Source of the DNA: CBDFKJ01 sp965248805
Lineage (GTDB): Bacteria; Pseudomonadota; Alphaproteobacteria; UBA6615
Length of the DNA: 64,000 nucleotides
NCBI GenBank assembly: GCA_965248805.1
Contig: CBDFKJ010000004.1
Coordinates: 62,001 to 126,000, forward strand
Direction: 5' to 3'
Shown here: positions 35,056-43,076 of the stretch, piece by piece
How the letters are laid out: each line of letters opens with the position of its first letter
Position numbering within the stretch: position 1 is the first letter of the stretch
Position numbers and translations under genes: made by a program
The notes under the pieces: generated by a model
The model's input: only the letters and a program-made list of their open reading frames with translations
What the model was told of the DNA's origin: nothing
The model's database searches: none

Positions 35056-36093
35056 TCAATTAGCGGCCTCAAGAGGCCAGCGCGGCCGCGCGGCGAAATC
35101 GAGCGGACTTGTCATGCCGCGCCGCCGCCGTTCGCAGCCGGCCCAAGCTATCATCGCCGCATTGTCGGTACAGAGGTGGGCAGGCGGTGCCACCAAGCGC
35201 GCGTCTTGCTGCGCACACAATGCGGCCAATCGGGCGCGAAGGGCCGCGTTGGCTGCAACGCCGCCGGCTACCACCAGTGTCGTGCCGTGCGGCGGCGCGT
35301 CGCTATCGCGCTTGAATGCCTGCAACGCGTTGGCGCAGCGGTCGGCCACGACATCGGCGACCGCGCTCTGAAATGCCGCACTCAGATCGGCGACCTCTTG
35401 CGCCGTCGGTTCGCGCCCGCCGAGTTCATGGACGGCGTGGCGCATCGCCGTCTTGAGGCCGGAAAACGAAAAGTCACAACCTTTCCGCCCGCGCATCGGC
35501 CGTGGCAGAGCGAATCGGCGGTCATCGCCATGGGCGGCGACTTGCTCGATGGCCGGACCACCCGGATATCCCAGGCCAAGCAGCCGAGCGGTCTTATCAA
35601 AGGCTTCGCCGACGGCGTCGTCGCGCGTGGCGCCCAGGCGGCGGTACCGGCCGACGCCGTCCACAATGACCAATTCGGTGTGGCCGCCGGAAACTAGGAG
35701 CAGCAGATAGGGAAATGCCGTGTCATCGGTGAGCCGGGCGGTGAGCGCGTGGCCTTCCAGATGATTGACGGCAATGAAGGGTGTGTCATTGACCAGGGCG
35801 ATCGCCTTGGCCATGGTGACGCCGACCAGCAACGCGCCGATCAAACCGGGCCCGGCGGTCGCTGCGACACCGTCGAGATCGGCAAAATCCACTTTCGCTT
35901 CGGCCATCATCCGCGCAATCATGCCGTCCAGATGATCAAGATGCGCGCGCGCCGCGATCTCCGGCACGATGCCGCCATAGGGACGATGATCCTCCAGCTG
36001 GCTGAGCACGAGACTTGCGAGAACTGTGCGGTCGTCGCGCACCAACGCGACCGCCGTCTCATCGCAGCTTGTCTCGATTCCGAGCACGACCAT
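35056..36093 (-). CDS. tsaD: tRNA N6-adenosine threonylcarbamoyltransferase
   Basis: A 345-aa protein. The ASKHA-fold signature is complete: VLGIETSCDETAVALVRDD at the start, YGGIVPEIAARAHLDHL, NHLEGHALTARL with the metal-binding His pair (HLEGH), LLLVSGGHTELV, and GGVAANAALRARL. It transfers the threonylcarbamoyl group to A37 of ANN-decoding tRNAs, working with TsaB, TsaC and TsaE. It is divergent from hemC over only 50 bp. Confidence 0.97.
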   Translation of the reverse strand: MVVLGIETSCDETAVALVRDDRTVLASLVLSQLEDHRPYGGIVPEIAARAHLDHLDGMIARMMAEAKVDFADLDGVAATAGPGLIGALLVGVTMAKAIALVNDTPFIAVNHLEGHALTARLTDDTAFPYLLLLVSGGHTELVIVDGVGRYRRLGATRDDAVGEAFDKTARLLGLGYPGGPAIEQVAAHGDDRRFALPRPMRGRKGCDFSFSGLKTAMRHAVHELGGREPTAQEVADLSAAFQSAVADVVADRCANALQAFKRDSDAPPHGTTLVVAGGVAANAALRARLAALCAQQDARLVAPPAHLCTDNAAMIAWAGCERRRRGMTSPLDFAARPRWPLEAAN

Positions 36094-36143
36094 GGACGCA
36101 AGCTATACTCTCGGCGGCGGCGGCCAGGCAAAGCGGTGATTGG

Positions 36144-37064
36144 ATGAGCACGTCAGCCACGCGCATCGGCAGCCGCGGCAGCCCCCTGGCGTTGACGCAG
36201 GCGCGCATCGTGCGCGACCTGCTGGCTACCGCGCATCCGCACCGGCCGGCGCCGGAGATCGTCGCCATTACCACCACCGGCGATCGTGTGCATGACCGCA
36301 CGCTCGCCGAAATCGGCGGCAAGGGCCTGTTCACCAAGGAGATCGACGAGGCCCTGTTGGACGGGCGGATCGACGTTGCGGTCCATTCGATGAAAGACGT
36401 CCCGACCGGGCTCCCCGACGGCCTGATCCTCGCCTGCGTGTTGGAACGTGCCGATCCGCGCGATACGCTCATCATGGCGACGCCAGGCGGGATCGAGGCG
36501 TTGGCGCCCGGTGCCGTGGTCGGGACGGCCTCGCTGCGGCGCGCGGCTCAGTTGCGCGCGCTGCGGCCGGACCTCTCGGTGATCCCCCTGCGCGGCAATG
36601 TCGAGAAGCGGCTGCGCAAGATCGCCGACGGCGTCGCCGACGCCACATTGCTTGCGGTTGCCGGACTGCAGCGCCTCGGCCTCGATGCGCATTCCGGCAC
36701 AGTGCTCGAACCGGAGGTGATGTTGCCCGCCGTGGCCCAGGGGGCCATCGGACTGACCTGCATGGCCGACCGCGAGGACGTGATAGAGGCCACCGCGCCA
36801 CTCAATCACGGGCAAACCTGGGACGCCGTGGCGGCGGAGCGGATGCTACTGCGCGAGCTTGACGGTTCGTGCCGGACGCCGATTGCGGCGCTAGCCGAAA
36901 TCGAGAATGGACAAATGCGACTTCGCGGTCTGGTCGCGCGGCCGGACGGTGGCGCTGTGCATCGGACCGAACGGTGGGGCGCCGCCGGCGATGCCGCCGC
37001 CATCGGAGAAGACGCCGGGCGGGCGCTCAGGGAATTGGCCGGCGACCCGATCCTGTCGGAATGA
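36144..37064 (+). CDS. hemC: Porphobilinogen deaminase (hydroxymethylbilane synthase)
   Basis: 306 aa from ATG 36144 (the frame stays open back to 36015 into tsaD, but this start fits the family). Conserved parts are RIGSRGSPLALTQARIV, GKGLFTKEIDEALLDGRIDV, HSMKDVPTGLPDGL, LRRAAQLRALRPDL, RGNVEKRLRKI, and the dipyrromethane-cofactor Cys in ELDGSCRTPIAALA. It polymerises four porphobilinogens to hydroxymethylbilane in tetrapyrrole synthesis. Its stop overlaps the hemD start (ATGA). Confidence 0.97.
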   Translation: MSTSATRIGSRGSPLALTQARIVRDLLATAHPHRPAPEIVAITTTGDRVHDRTLAEIGGKGLFTKEIDEALLDGRIDVAVHSMKDVPTGLPDGLILACVLERADPRDTLIMATPGGIEALAPGAVVGTASLRRAAQLRALRPDLSVIPLRGNVEKRLRKIADGVADATLLAVAGLQRLGLDAHSGTVLEPEVMLPAVAQGAIGLTCMADREDVIEATAPLNHGQTWDAVAAERMLLRELDGSCRTPIAALAEIENGQMRLRGLVARPDGGAVHRTERWGAAGDAAAIGEDAGRALRELAGDPILSE

Positions 37065-37804
37065 CGACACGCGTCTTGCTGACGCGGCCGCGCGCCGACT
37101 CTGAGGCGCTGGCCATGCTGCTGTTCGAGCGTGGCGTCAAGGCCACGATCGAGCCGCTCCTGACCGTAGCCGATGTCCCTTCGCCGCCGCTGGATCTCAA
37201 CGGCGTACAGGCGCTTGTCGTGACCAGCGCCAATGGAGCGCGCGCGCTCGAGCGCGCCGTTGAGAAGGCCCGCCACATTCCCGTGTACGCCGTCGGTCAG
37301 GCCAGCGCCCAGGCCGCACGCGACGGCGGCTTCGCGCATGTCAGCGATGCCGGCGGCGACGTCGCCGCGTTGGCGCAACTCATTCGCGAAAGTGTGGACC
37401 CGCGGCGCGGCGCGCTGGTGCACGCCTGCGGTACCGTGGTCGCCGGCGATCTGTCGGGCGCGCTCCGTGCGCAGGGATATGAAGTGCGGCGGGTGATTAT
37501 TTACCGCGCGGAGGAATCGCGCGCATTGTCAGCGGCCGTGCGCCGGTATCTGGCGGCCGGGGCCTTTGCGGCCGTGCTTCTGTATTCACCACGGACGGCG
37601 CAGACCTTCGTCCGGCTGGTGCAGCAAGCCGGACTCGACCTTGCGGTGTGCAGCCTTGCCGCGCTGTGTCTGAGTCCGGCCGTGGCCGAGGCGCTGCGCG
37701 ACTTGGCGCTGCAGCGTGTCCATGTGGCTGCGTCGCCAACGCAAGATGGTATCCTGGAGTTGATCGAGGCCTGCCTAGTCTCGCACGATAAGCCGGTACA
37801 TTGA
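37061..37804 (+). CDS. hemD: Uroporphyrinogen-III synthase
   Basis: 247 aa from ATG 37061, overlapping the hemC stop. The fold is weakly conserved, but the start (RVLLTRPRADSEALAMLLFE), LVVTSANGARALERAV in the first half and AVLLYSPRTAQTFVRLV in the second are typical. It closes hydroxymethylbilane with D-ring inversion. It directly follows hemC, as expected. Confidence 0.93.
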   Translation: MTTRVLLTRPRADSEALAMLLFERGVKATIEPLLTVADVPSPPLDLNGVQALVVTSANGARALERAVEKARHIPVYAVGQASAQAARDGGFAHVSDAGGDVAALAQLIRESVDPRRGALVHACGTVVAGDLSGALRAQGYEVRRVIIYRAEESRALSAAVRRYLAAGAFAAVLLYSPRTAQTFVRLVQQAGLDLAVCSLAALCLSPAVAEALRDLALQRVHVAASPTQDGILELIEACLVSHDKPVH

Positions 37805-37847
37805 CCGGTCATCTTGGTAGGCTGCGGGATCAGCCCGTAAACAAAGA

Positions 37848-39275
37848 ATGGGGCCAGGGAAAATGACGGACGGGAACGACACGCAGGAAACATCAGGCGC
37901 CGCAGGCGATGCGCACGTCCGTGCGTCGTCGATCATCGACCGCTTTGGCGGCATTCGCCCCATGGCGGGGAAGCTGGGCGTCGCGGTGAGCACCGTGCAG
38001 GGATGGAGGCAGCGCAATACCATTCCGGCATCGCGGCTGGAGCAGATTCGCGCGGCGGCGGTCGCGCACGATATTGAATTGAGCAACAGCGACTTTGCGC
38101 CGATCGCGGCTGCACCGACCGAGCCTACGTCGGCCGAGGCCGGGCCCTTGCACCGGCCGGTCATCGCACCGCCTCCACCATTGCCCACAGCGCGGGCGAC
38201 GTGGGTCCTGCCGGCGCTAGCGCTGATCGTGGCCGTCGGCGCCGTCGTCTACGCGGCATGGATCGGCGCTCGTGCGCCGACGGAGGGCAGCGGGCAGACC
38301 GCCGCGTTGGAGGCCCGCATGGCGACGCTGGAGCAGAACCCTCCGGTCGGCGCCGGCGCAAGGCTCGATGGCATCGAACAGCGCGCCACGGCGCTCGCCG
38401 GCCGTGTCGACGAATTGGCGATGACGCCGCGGTTGCCGCCGGACGCAGAGGCCCGACTAGCGACGCTCGAAGGCGCGATGCCGCGCATGACGGCGCAGGT
38501 CGAGGCCGTGGTGGATCGGCCGGCGCAGATGACCGCCCGCCTGGCCGAAATCGAGGACGGTCTTGGCGCACTGGCGCAGCGCCAAAGCGAGCAAGCCGGC
38601 AACGCGGCCGCATCGAATGTCGAAACCGTGGCGACCGTAGCAGCGTTGCAGCGAAGCATCGCCGCGTTGCGGACCGACATGGAGTCGCTGCAGGCCGAGT
38701 TCGAAGAGCTAAACGCCGCCGCGCACGGCGCCGACGCCGCAACCGCGAGCGCGGTCGGATTGGCAATGGCGGCGGGTCAACTGCGGGCGGCCATCGCCAC
38801 CACGCGGCCATACACGGAGGCGCTGGCCGCCGTGCGTACGGCGGCGGTCCACGATGCGGCGCTCGAGGCGAAGCTGGCGCCGCTGGCGCCGACCGCCGGT
38901 ACCGGCGTCGCCGATCTGGCGAAGTTGCGCCAGGATTTCGTTACCGTTGCGCGCGAGATCGTGGTGGCGGCACGCGGCGCCGAGGACGGCGATTGGGTCG
39001 ACCGCACCTTGGCGCGCGCCGCATCCCTGGTCAGCGTTCGTCGCGTCGGCGCCGACGTCGAGGGCGACGACGCAGCGGCCATCGTCGCCCGCGCCGAGGC
39101 CGCCTTGGAGCGCGGCAATATTGTCGCTGCCGTCGATGAGTTGGACAGCCTTAGCGGCACGGTGGCGGACGCCGCCGGCCCATGGCTGGTGTCGGCGCAC
39201 GCGCAGATCGCGGCCGAGCAGGCGCTCGGCGCGCTCGACGACGCCGTGCGCGCCGCGCTCGACAACGCCGGTTGA
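37848..39275 (+). CDS. mic60: Mitofilin/Mic60-family inner-membrane protein (COG4223) with N-terminal HTH-like segment
   Basis: 475 aa (an internal ATG at 37863 with a better ribosome site gives 470). Residues about 28-66 (DRFGGIRPMAGKLGVAVSTV, QGWRQRNTIPASRLEQIRAA) look like a small HTH (carph-isopro-type). A single membrane helix spans about 118-141 (WVLPALALIVAVGAVVYAAW), followed by a long periplasmic coiled coil and a C-terminal mitofilin-like helical domain. Alphaproteobacterial Mic60 genes lie between hemD and hemY, as here, and the protein shapes intracytoplasmic membranes in some species. The HTH-like prefix is the unusual part. Confidence 0.82.
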   Translation: MGPGKMTDGNDTQETSGAAGDAHVRASSIIDRFGGIRPMAGKLGVAVSTVQGWRQRNTIPASRLEQIRAAAVAHDIELSNSDFAPIAAAPTEPTSAEAGPLHRPVIAPPPPLPTARATWVLPALALIVAVGAVVYAAWIGARAPTEGSGQTAALEARMATLEQNPPVGAGARLDGIEQRATALAGRVDELAMTPRLPPDAEARLATLEGAMPRMTAQVEAVVDRPAQMTARLAEIEDGLGALAQRQSEQAGNAAASNVETVATVAALQRSIAALRTDMESLQAEFEELNAAAHGADAATASAVGLAMAAGQLRAAIATTRPYTEALAAVRTAAVHDAALEAKLAPLAPTAGTGVADLAKLRQDFVTVAREIVVAARGAEDGDWVDRTLARAASLVSVRRVGADVEGDDAAAIVARAEAALERGNIVAAVDELDSLSGTVADAAGPWLVSAHAQIAAEQALGALDDAVRAALDNAG

Positions 39276-39288
39276 GTATCGAAGCACG

Positions 39289-40659
39289 ATGCGCCGCGCC
39301 GTCTGGTGCTTCGTCCAGATCGCGGCTGCGATCGTCTTGGCGATGTGGCTTGCCGATCGGCCGGGCGCGGCGACCATCGAGTGGCAGGGTTGGCGGATCG
39401 ACACCTCAGTCGGCGTCCTCGCGGTCGCAGTGCTTGTCGTTGTGGTGGTTGCCGTTGCGGCTTATCGCGCGGCACGCTTCATGCGCCGGGCGCCCGGCAG
39501 CGCCCTTGCCGCCCGGCGCAGCCGCCGCCAGGCGGCCGGCTATCGCGCCCTGACCCAAGGCATGGTTGCGCTCGCCGCCGGCGACGCCGAGGAGGCGCGG
39601 CGCCAGGCGCGCAAGGCCGACGTGCTGTTGGGCGAGCCGCCGCTGACCATGCTGCTATCGGCGCAGGCGGCTCAGTTGGGCGGCGACGAGTCCGCCGCCA
39701 GGCGCTACTTCAACGCCATGCTCGAACGGCCGGAGACGGAATTCCTGGGCCTGCGCGGACTGCTGATGCAGGCGATGCGCGATGGCGCCAGCGACGAGGC
39801 GCTGGCTCTGGCGGAACGAGCGCGGGCACACCGGCCGCATGCGCCGTGGCTGCTCGACGCCCTCCTCCGGTTGTACACCCAGGCCGGGCGCTGGCAGGAG
39901 GCCCAGTCGGTCGTCGAGGAGGCCGCACGGCGCAAACTCGTCGATCGCGAGGTGATCCGGCACCGTCGCGCCGCCCTGCTGGTCGAACGCGGGCGCGAAA
40001 CCAACAACCAAGGCGACACTGCGGCCGCCGTGCAACAAGCGCGCAAGGCGCACGAGCTCGATCCGTCGCTGGTGCCGGCCGCTGTGTTGCTGGCCCGGCT
40101 GTTGGCCGCCCAAGGCCACGCCGCGCGTGGGCGCAAGGTGATCGAGCGAACCTGGGCGCTGTCGCCGCACCCAAGCCTGTCGGCAGCACTGGTCGCCATG
40201 GTCGCCGATGAGGAGCCCATTGATCGGTTGCAAACGCTGCGCAAAGCGTTGGCGGCCAATGGCGAGCACCCCGAAGCACACATGGCGCTCGGCGAAGCGG
40301 CGCTGGACGCAGAACTGTGGGGCGAGGCGCGGCGGCATTTGGAGGCGTCCGCTCGGCTCGCGCCATCGGGACGGGTCTTTCGCGCCCTGGCACGCCTCGA
40401 AGCGGCGGAGCGTGGCGACGACACCGCCGGGCGGCAATGGCTGGCACGCGCCGCGGAGGCCGAGGCGGAGACGGCGTGGCGTTGCAGCGCCTGCCGTACG
40501 GAAGCGGCCGACTGGCGGGCGGTGTGTGGGCATTGCGGCGCGTTCGCAACCATTGCCTGGCGCCCCAGCCCGCACGGCACGTTGGCGCCGCCTGCGTTGC
40601 CGCTGGACGCCGATGCCGAAATTCACGCGGCATCCGAGCCCGCACGCGCAGCAAGTTGA
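39289..40659 (+). CDS. hemY: HemY-like TPR membrane protein
   Basis: 456 aa from ATG 39289, 13 bp after the mic60 stop. Two N-terminal membrane helices (WCFVQIAAAIVLAMWLADRP, VGVLAVAVLVVVVVAVAAYR), a HemY_N domain (FMRRAPGSALAARRSRRQAA), then TPR repeats (EARRQARKADVLL and onward). The C-terminus carries a zinc-ribbon-like CSACRTEAADWRAVCGHCG, a feature of alphaproteobacterial HemY. The exact function in haem synthesis is unknown. It is not the protoporphyrinogen oxidase also called HemY. Confidence 0.9.
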   Translation: MRRAVWCFVQIAAAIVLAMWLADRPGAATIEWQGWRIDTSVGVLAVAVLVVVVVAVAAYRAARFMRRAPGSALAARRSRRQAAGYRALTQGMVALAAGDAEEARRQARKADVLLGEPPLTMLLSAQAAQLGGDESAARRYFNAMLERPETEFLGLRGLLMQAMRDGASDEALALAERARAHRPHAPWLLDALLRLYTQAGRWQEAQSVVEEAARRKLVDREVIRHRRAALLVERGRETNNQGDTAAAVQQARKAHELDPSLVPAAVLLARLLAAQGHAARGRKVIERTWALSPHPSLSAALVAMVADEEPIDRLQTLRKALAANGEHPEAHMALGEAALDAELWGEARRHLEASARLAPSGRVFRALARLEAAERGDDTAGRQWLARAAEAEAETAWRCSACRTEAADWRAVCGHCGAFATIAWRPSPHGTLAPPALPLDADAEIHAASEPARAAS

Positions 40660-40713
40660 GCCCGCGCCGGCGTCTTGCAAGCGATGTGCGCGGTGCCTAT
40701 GGTCCGGCCCGGC

Positions 40714-40788
<75 letters not shown>

Positions 40789-41069
40789 TATAAATCTTTA
40801 TAACTCAATAACTTATATGGATTACGGATTCCGCGGCCAGCACGCAACTTGGCTTCTTGGGTCCACTATGGGTCCAATTGGGCGGGATTTTGCGGGCTCT
40901 GGGAGTGAGCGCGCATGTAGGTGCGGGAACGGAAATCGACCCGCGGCCCGGTCATCGGGCCGCCTTCCTTGGAGGCGACACAGAGGGTCGAGAGGGTCGG
41001 CACGAAGGTGCTGAAGTTTCCGGTTCGAATCGCCGGGTGGGGCTAAGGCGCGCGACGCGCCTCCGGGGC

Positions 41070-41302
41070 GAGTTGCTGAACGGAGAGATCTTCTACTCGC
41101 TGCAGGAGGCAAAGGTGCTGATCGAAACGCTGGAGACCGTTGAGACGCACCCCCGCCCGCGGTCGTCGCCCGGACCGCTTTCATCGAGCCGGGTTCACCC
41201 TGGGAGAATGGATACATCGAGAGCTTCAATGCGCGGCTACGCGGAGCCAGATCCTCCGTTAAATCAGGCTCCTACTTGTCCAAATTCTTCTGACGACGGA
41301 CA
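41070..41302 (+). pseudogene. Scrambled IS3-family transposase fragments
   Basis: Two conserved pieces of an IS3 OrfB lie in the wrong order: ELLNGEIFYSLQEAKVLIET (about 41072-41140) precedes AFIEPGSPWENGYIESFNAR (about 41185-41240), whereas in intact transposases the second precedes the first. The fragment ends at the 13-mer CTGACGACGGACA (41290-41302), which recurs elsewhere at IS-associated junctions. Confidence 0.65.
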
Positions 41303-41642
41303 TCAATAATCTAAATCTGTCTCAAAGGCGCTGACGGGGGACAGTACAGATCGGACCGTGTAGAAGGTGCGTTCGGCTGGCTTTGACGTCACGTCGAATC
41401 CTGCGGGTCGCACTTGGGTAACAAGATGCACGAAACTTTGATGAAGCGTCATGCAATATGTTGATGCGTACTAGAGGTGACTTTAGATAAGACTCTTCCC
41501 GAAGCGGGTTTCGCCGCGTTTCACGGAATTGCGCAGAATTGCGTGGGGAAGGAGGTTCAAATCCTCTCTCCCCGACCATCGGTCGCATCCGCAAAGCGCA
41601 GTAGGGGATCCGCAGTCCGGCTTGGCACTTGGCGACACTCCC
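41303..41642. other. Intergenic stretch holding a tRNA 3-prime-end fragment
   Basis: No gene is supported here. The last part (41551-41578) is a separate tRNA-like scar. The rest is unassigned sequence between IS debris and the cytochrome gene. Confidence 0.5.
41551..41578 (+). other. tRNA 3-prime-end fragment (probable integration scar)
   Basis: GGAGG TTCAAAT CCTCT forms a T stem-loop (five pairs, one G-U), followed by CTCCCCG, discriminator A and CCA at 41576-41578. The 5-prime half, including the anticodon, is missing. This is what remains when an element integrates into, or carries a copy of, a tRNA 3-prime end. The parental tRNA is not in the window. Confidence 0.5.
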
Positions 41643-42848
41643 ATGAATCCACATCGTGAATTCACAGTAGCCGTCGGCGGTGGCAGGTCTCGCGAAATGA
41701 AGGGGGCGGCGGCTGTCGCCGCGGCGGCATTGCTTGCGTCGGTTTGCTATGCCTTTCCCCTGTCCGCGGCCGGCTTGAACGGCGATCCGGCCTACACGGA
41801 GGGTCCGCAGGTCTGCGGCAATTGCCATGAGCAGGCGTTCGAGGATTGGCTGAGTCACGGCCATAGTCGAATCCTTGGCATCGGCGGGCCGGTGTTGCGT
41901 GCGATCGACGGCAGGTTCGGCCTGTTCGGCAACGCGCGAGACGGCGGTTTCCGCCTGCCGGACGACTATCCAGCGACGTACAATTGGGACAACGTCGCGT
42001 TCATCGTCGGCGCATCCAAACGCTGGAAGACGCGCTTTGTGGACCGCAACGGCAATATCATCACCAAGGGCGGGAACAACCAATACAACTGGGCGAACGG
42101 CGCCTGGGTCGACTACCACAAGGACGCGGAAGCGCCATACACGTGCGGCGGCTGCCACACGACGGGATATCGAACGACCGGCACCTCTTTCAATGAGCAC
42201 GGCATTCGCGGCACCGATCTCGGCCCGATGCCCGGAATACGCGGCGACTGGGCGCAGTTCAATGTGACCTGCGAGGCGTGTCACGGTCCGGGGGCCGCCC
42301 ATGCATCTCGGCCGGGAGCGGGGAATATCTTGTCGGACAGATCGGCGCAGTCGTGCGGAGCCTGCCATGGGAGCGCAGAGCCCGACCAGATCCTGGCTGT
42401 CGGCGGGTTCATCAGCCATCACGAGCAATACGCGGAGATGGTCAGCGGCCCGCACGAGGAACTCAGATGCGTGACCTGCCACCAACCGCATGCGGGCCGT
42501 GCACACGGGACCAAGGTTCGTACCGGGAACACAACGGTCTGCGAGACATGCCATCGCGAGCAAAAGCAGTCGTTTGCCGGCAGTCCGATGCAGCAAGCGG
42601 GCGTGACGTGCATCGACTGCCACATGGCCAAGATTGGCATGTCCGCCGTTGCGGCGGGGCCATTCGAAGGAGACCTAAGGACGCACATAGTGCGAATTGA
42701 TCCCGCGGCCGACTACAAGATGTTCACGCCGGACCGTCCAGTCGTTGCCGATGCCATCGATCTTAGGTTCGCCTGTTTTCGGTGCCATGCCTCGGCGAGC
42801 CAGGCCGAGTTCGCGAAGATCAAAGATTTCCACACAGTAGGTAAGTAG
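41643..42848 (+). CDS. Octahaem c-type cytochrome
   Basis: 401 aa from ATG 41643, or 383 aa from ATG 41697, which directly starts a signal peptide (KGAAAVAAAALLASVCYAFP). Eight CXXCH haem-binding motifs are visible: CGNCH, CGGCH, CEACH, CGACH, CVTCH, CETCH, CIDCH and CFRCH. The protein is therefore a periplasmic multihaem electron carrier or reductase. Spacing is reminiscent of cytochrome c554/NrfB-like families, with several extra haem-ligand His (GHSRILGIG, HHEQYAEM). It has no electron-transport neighbours and sits in an island, so a specific role cannot be assigned. Confidence 0.85.
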   Translation: MNPHREFTVAVGGGRSREMKGAAAVAAAALLASVCYAFPLSAAGLNGDPAYTEGPQVCGNCHEQAFEDWLSHGHSRILGIGGPVLRAIDGRFGLFGNARDGGFRLPDDYPATYNWDNVAFIVGASKRWKTRFVDRNGNIITKGGNNQYNWANGAWVDYHKDAEAPYTCGGCHTTGYRTTGTSFNEHGIRGTDLGPMPGIRGDWAQFNVTCEACHGPGAAHASRPGAGNILSDRSAQSCGACHGSAEPDQILAVGGFISHHEQYAEMVSGPHEELRCVTCHQPHAGRAHGTKVRTGNTTVCETCHREQKQSFAGSPMQQAGVTCIDCHMAKIGMSAVAAGPFEGDLRTHIVRIDPAADYKMFTPDRPVVADAIDLRFACFRCHASASQAEFAKIKDFHTVGK

Positions 42849-43001
42849 GCGCTTTAGGTACAGACACGCGCTATCAATTCTGTCTTGTGATTCCGCCATC
42901 TTCGAGAGAACTTGCACTTGTTGTTTTCTCAATTCAGCCACCAGCTCTCTCTGGAAATCTTCTGACAGTTCAGTAAATCTCATCTCGTGAACTTCTCGCA
43001 T
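42675..43001 (-). CDS. Short hypothetical ORF overlapping the cytochrome 3-prime end
   Basis: 108 aa on the minus strand. The first about 50 residues (RFTELSEDFQRELVAELRKQ, VQVLSKMAESQDRIDSACLY) look like a real helical protein and lie in the gap after the cytochrome. The rest is the reverse strand of the cytochrome gene and is unlikely to be native. It is probably the 5-prime end of a truncated gene. Confidence 0.3.
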   Translation of the reverse strand: MREVHEMRFTELSEDFQRELVAELRKQQVQVLSKMAESQDRIDSACLYLKRLLTYCVEIFDLRELGLARRGMAPKTGEPKIDGIGNDWTVRREHLVVGRGINSHYVRP

Positions 43002-43076
43002 GCTCCAATTCCTCGTTGCGTTTCTATGAAGCTAGTAAGAATCGCAATGGCGTCATTACCGGATTCGGCACTCGCA

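Noticed and set aside
37848..40659. Long alternative-frame ORFs (for example 38201-39139, 39306-40211, 39655-40680 on the minus strand)
   Set aside because: These are high-GC shadow frames of mic60 and hemY, rich in Arg/Gly/Pro with no domain.
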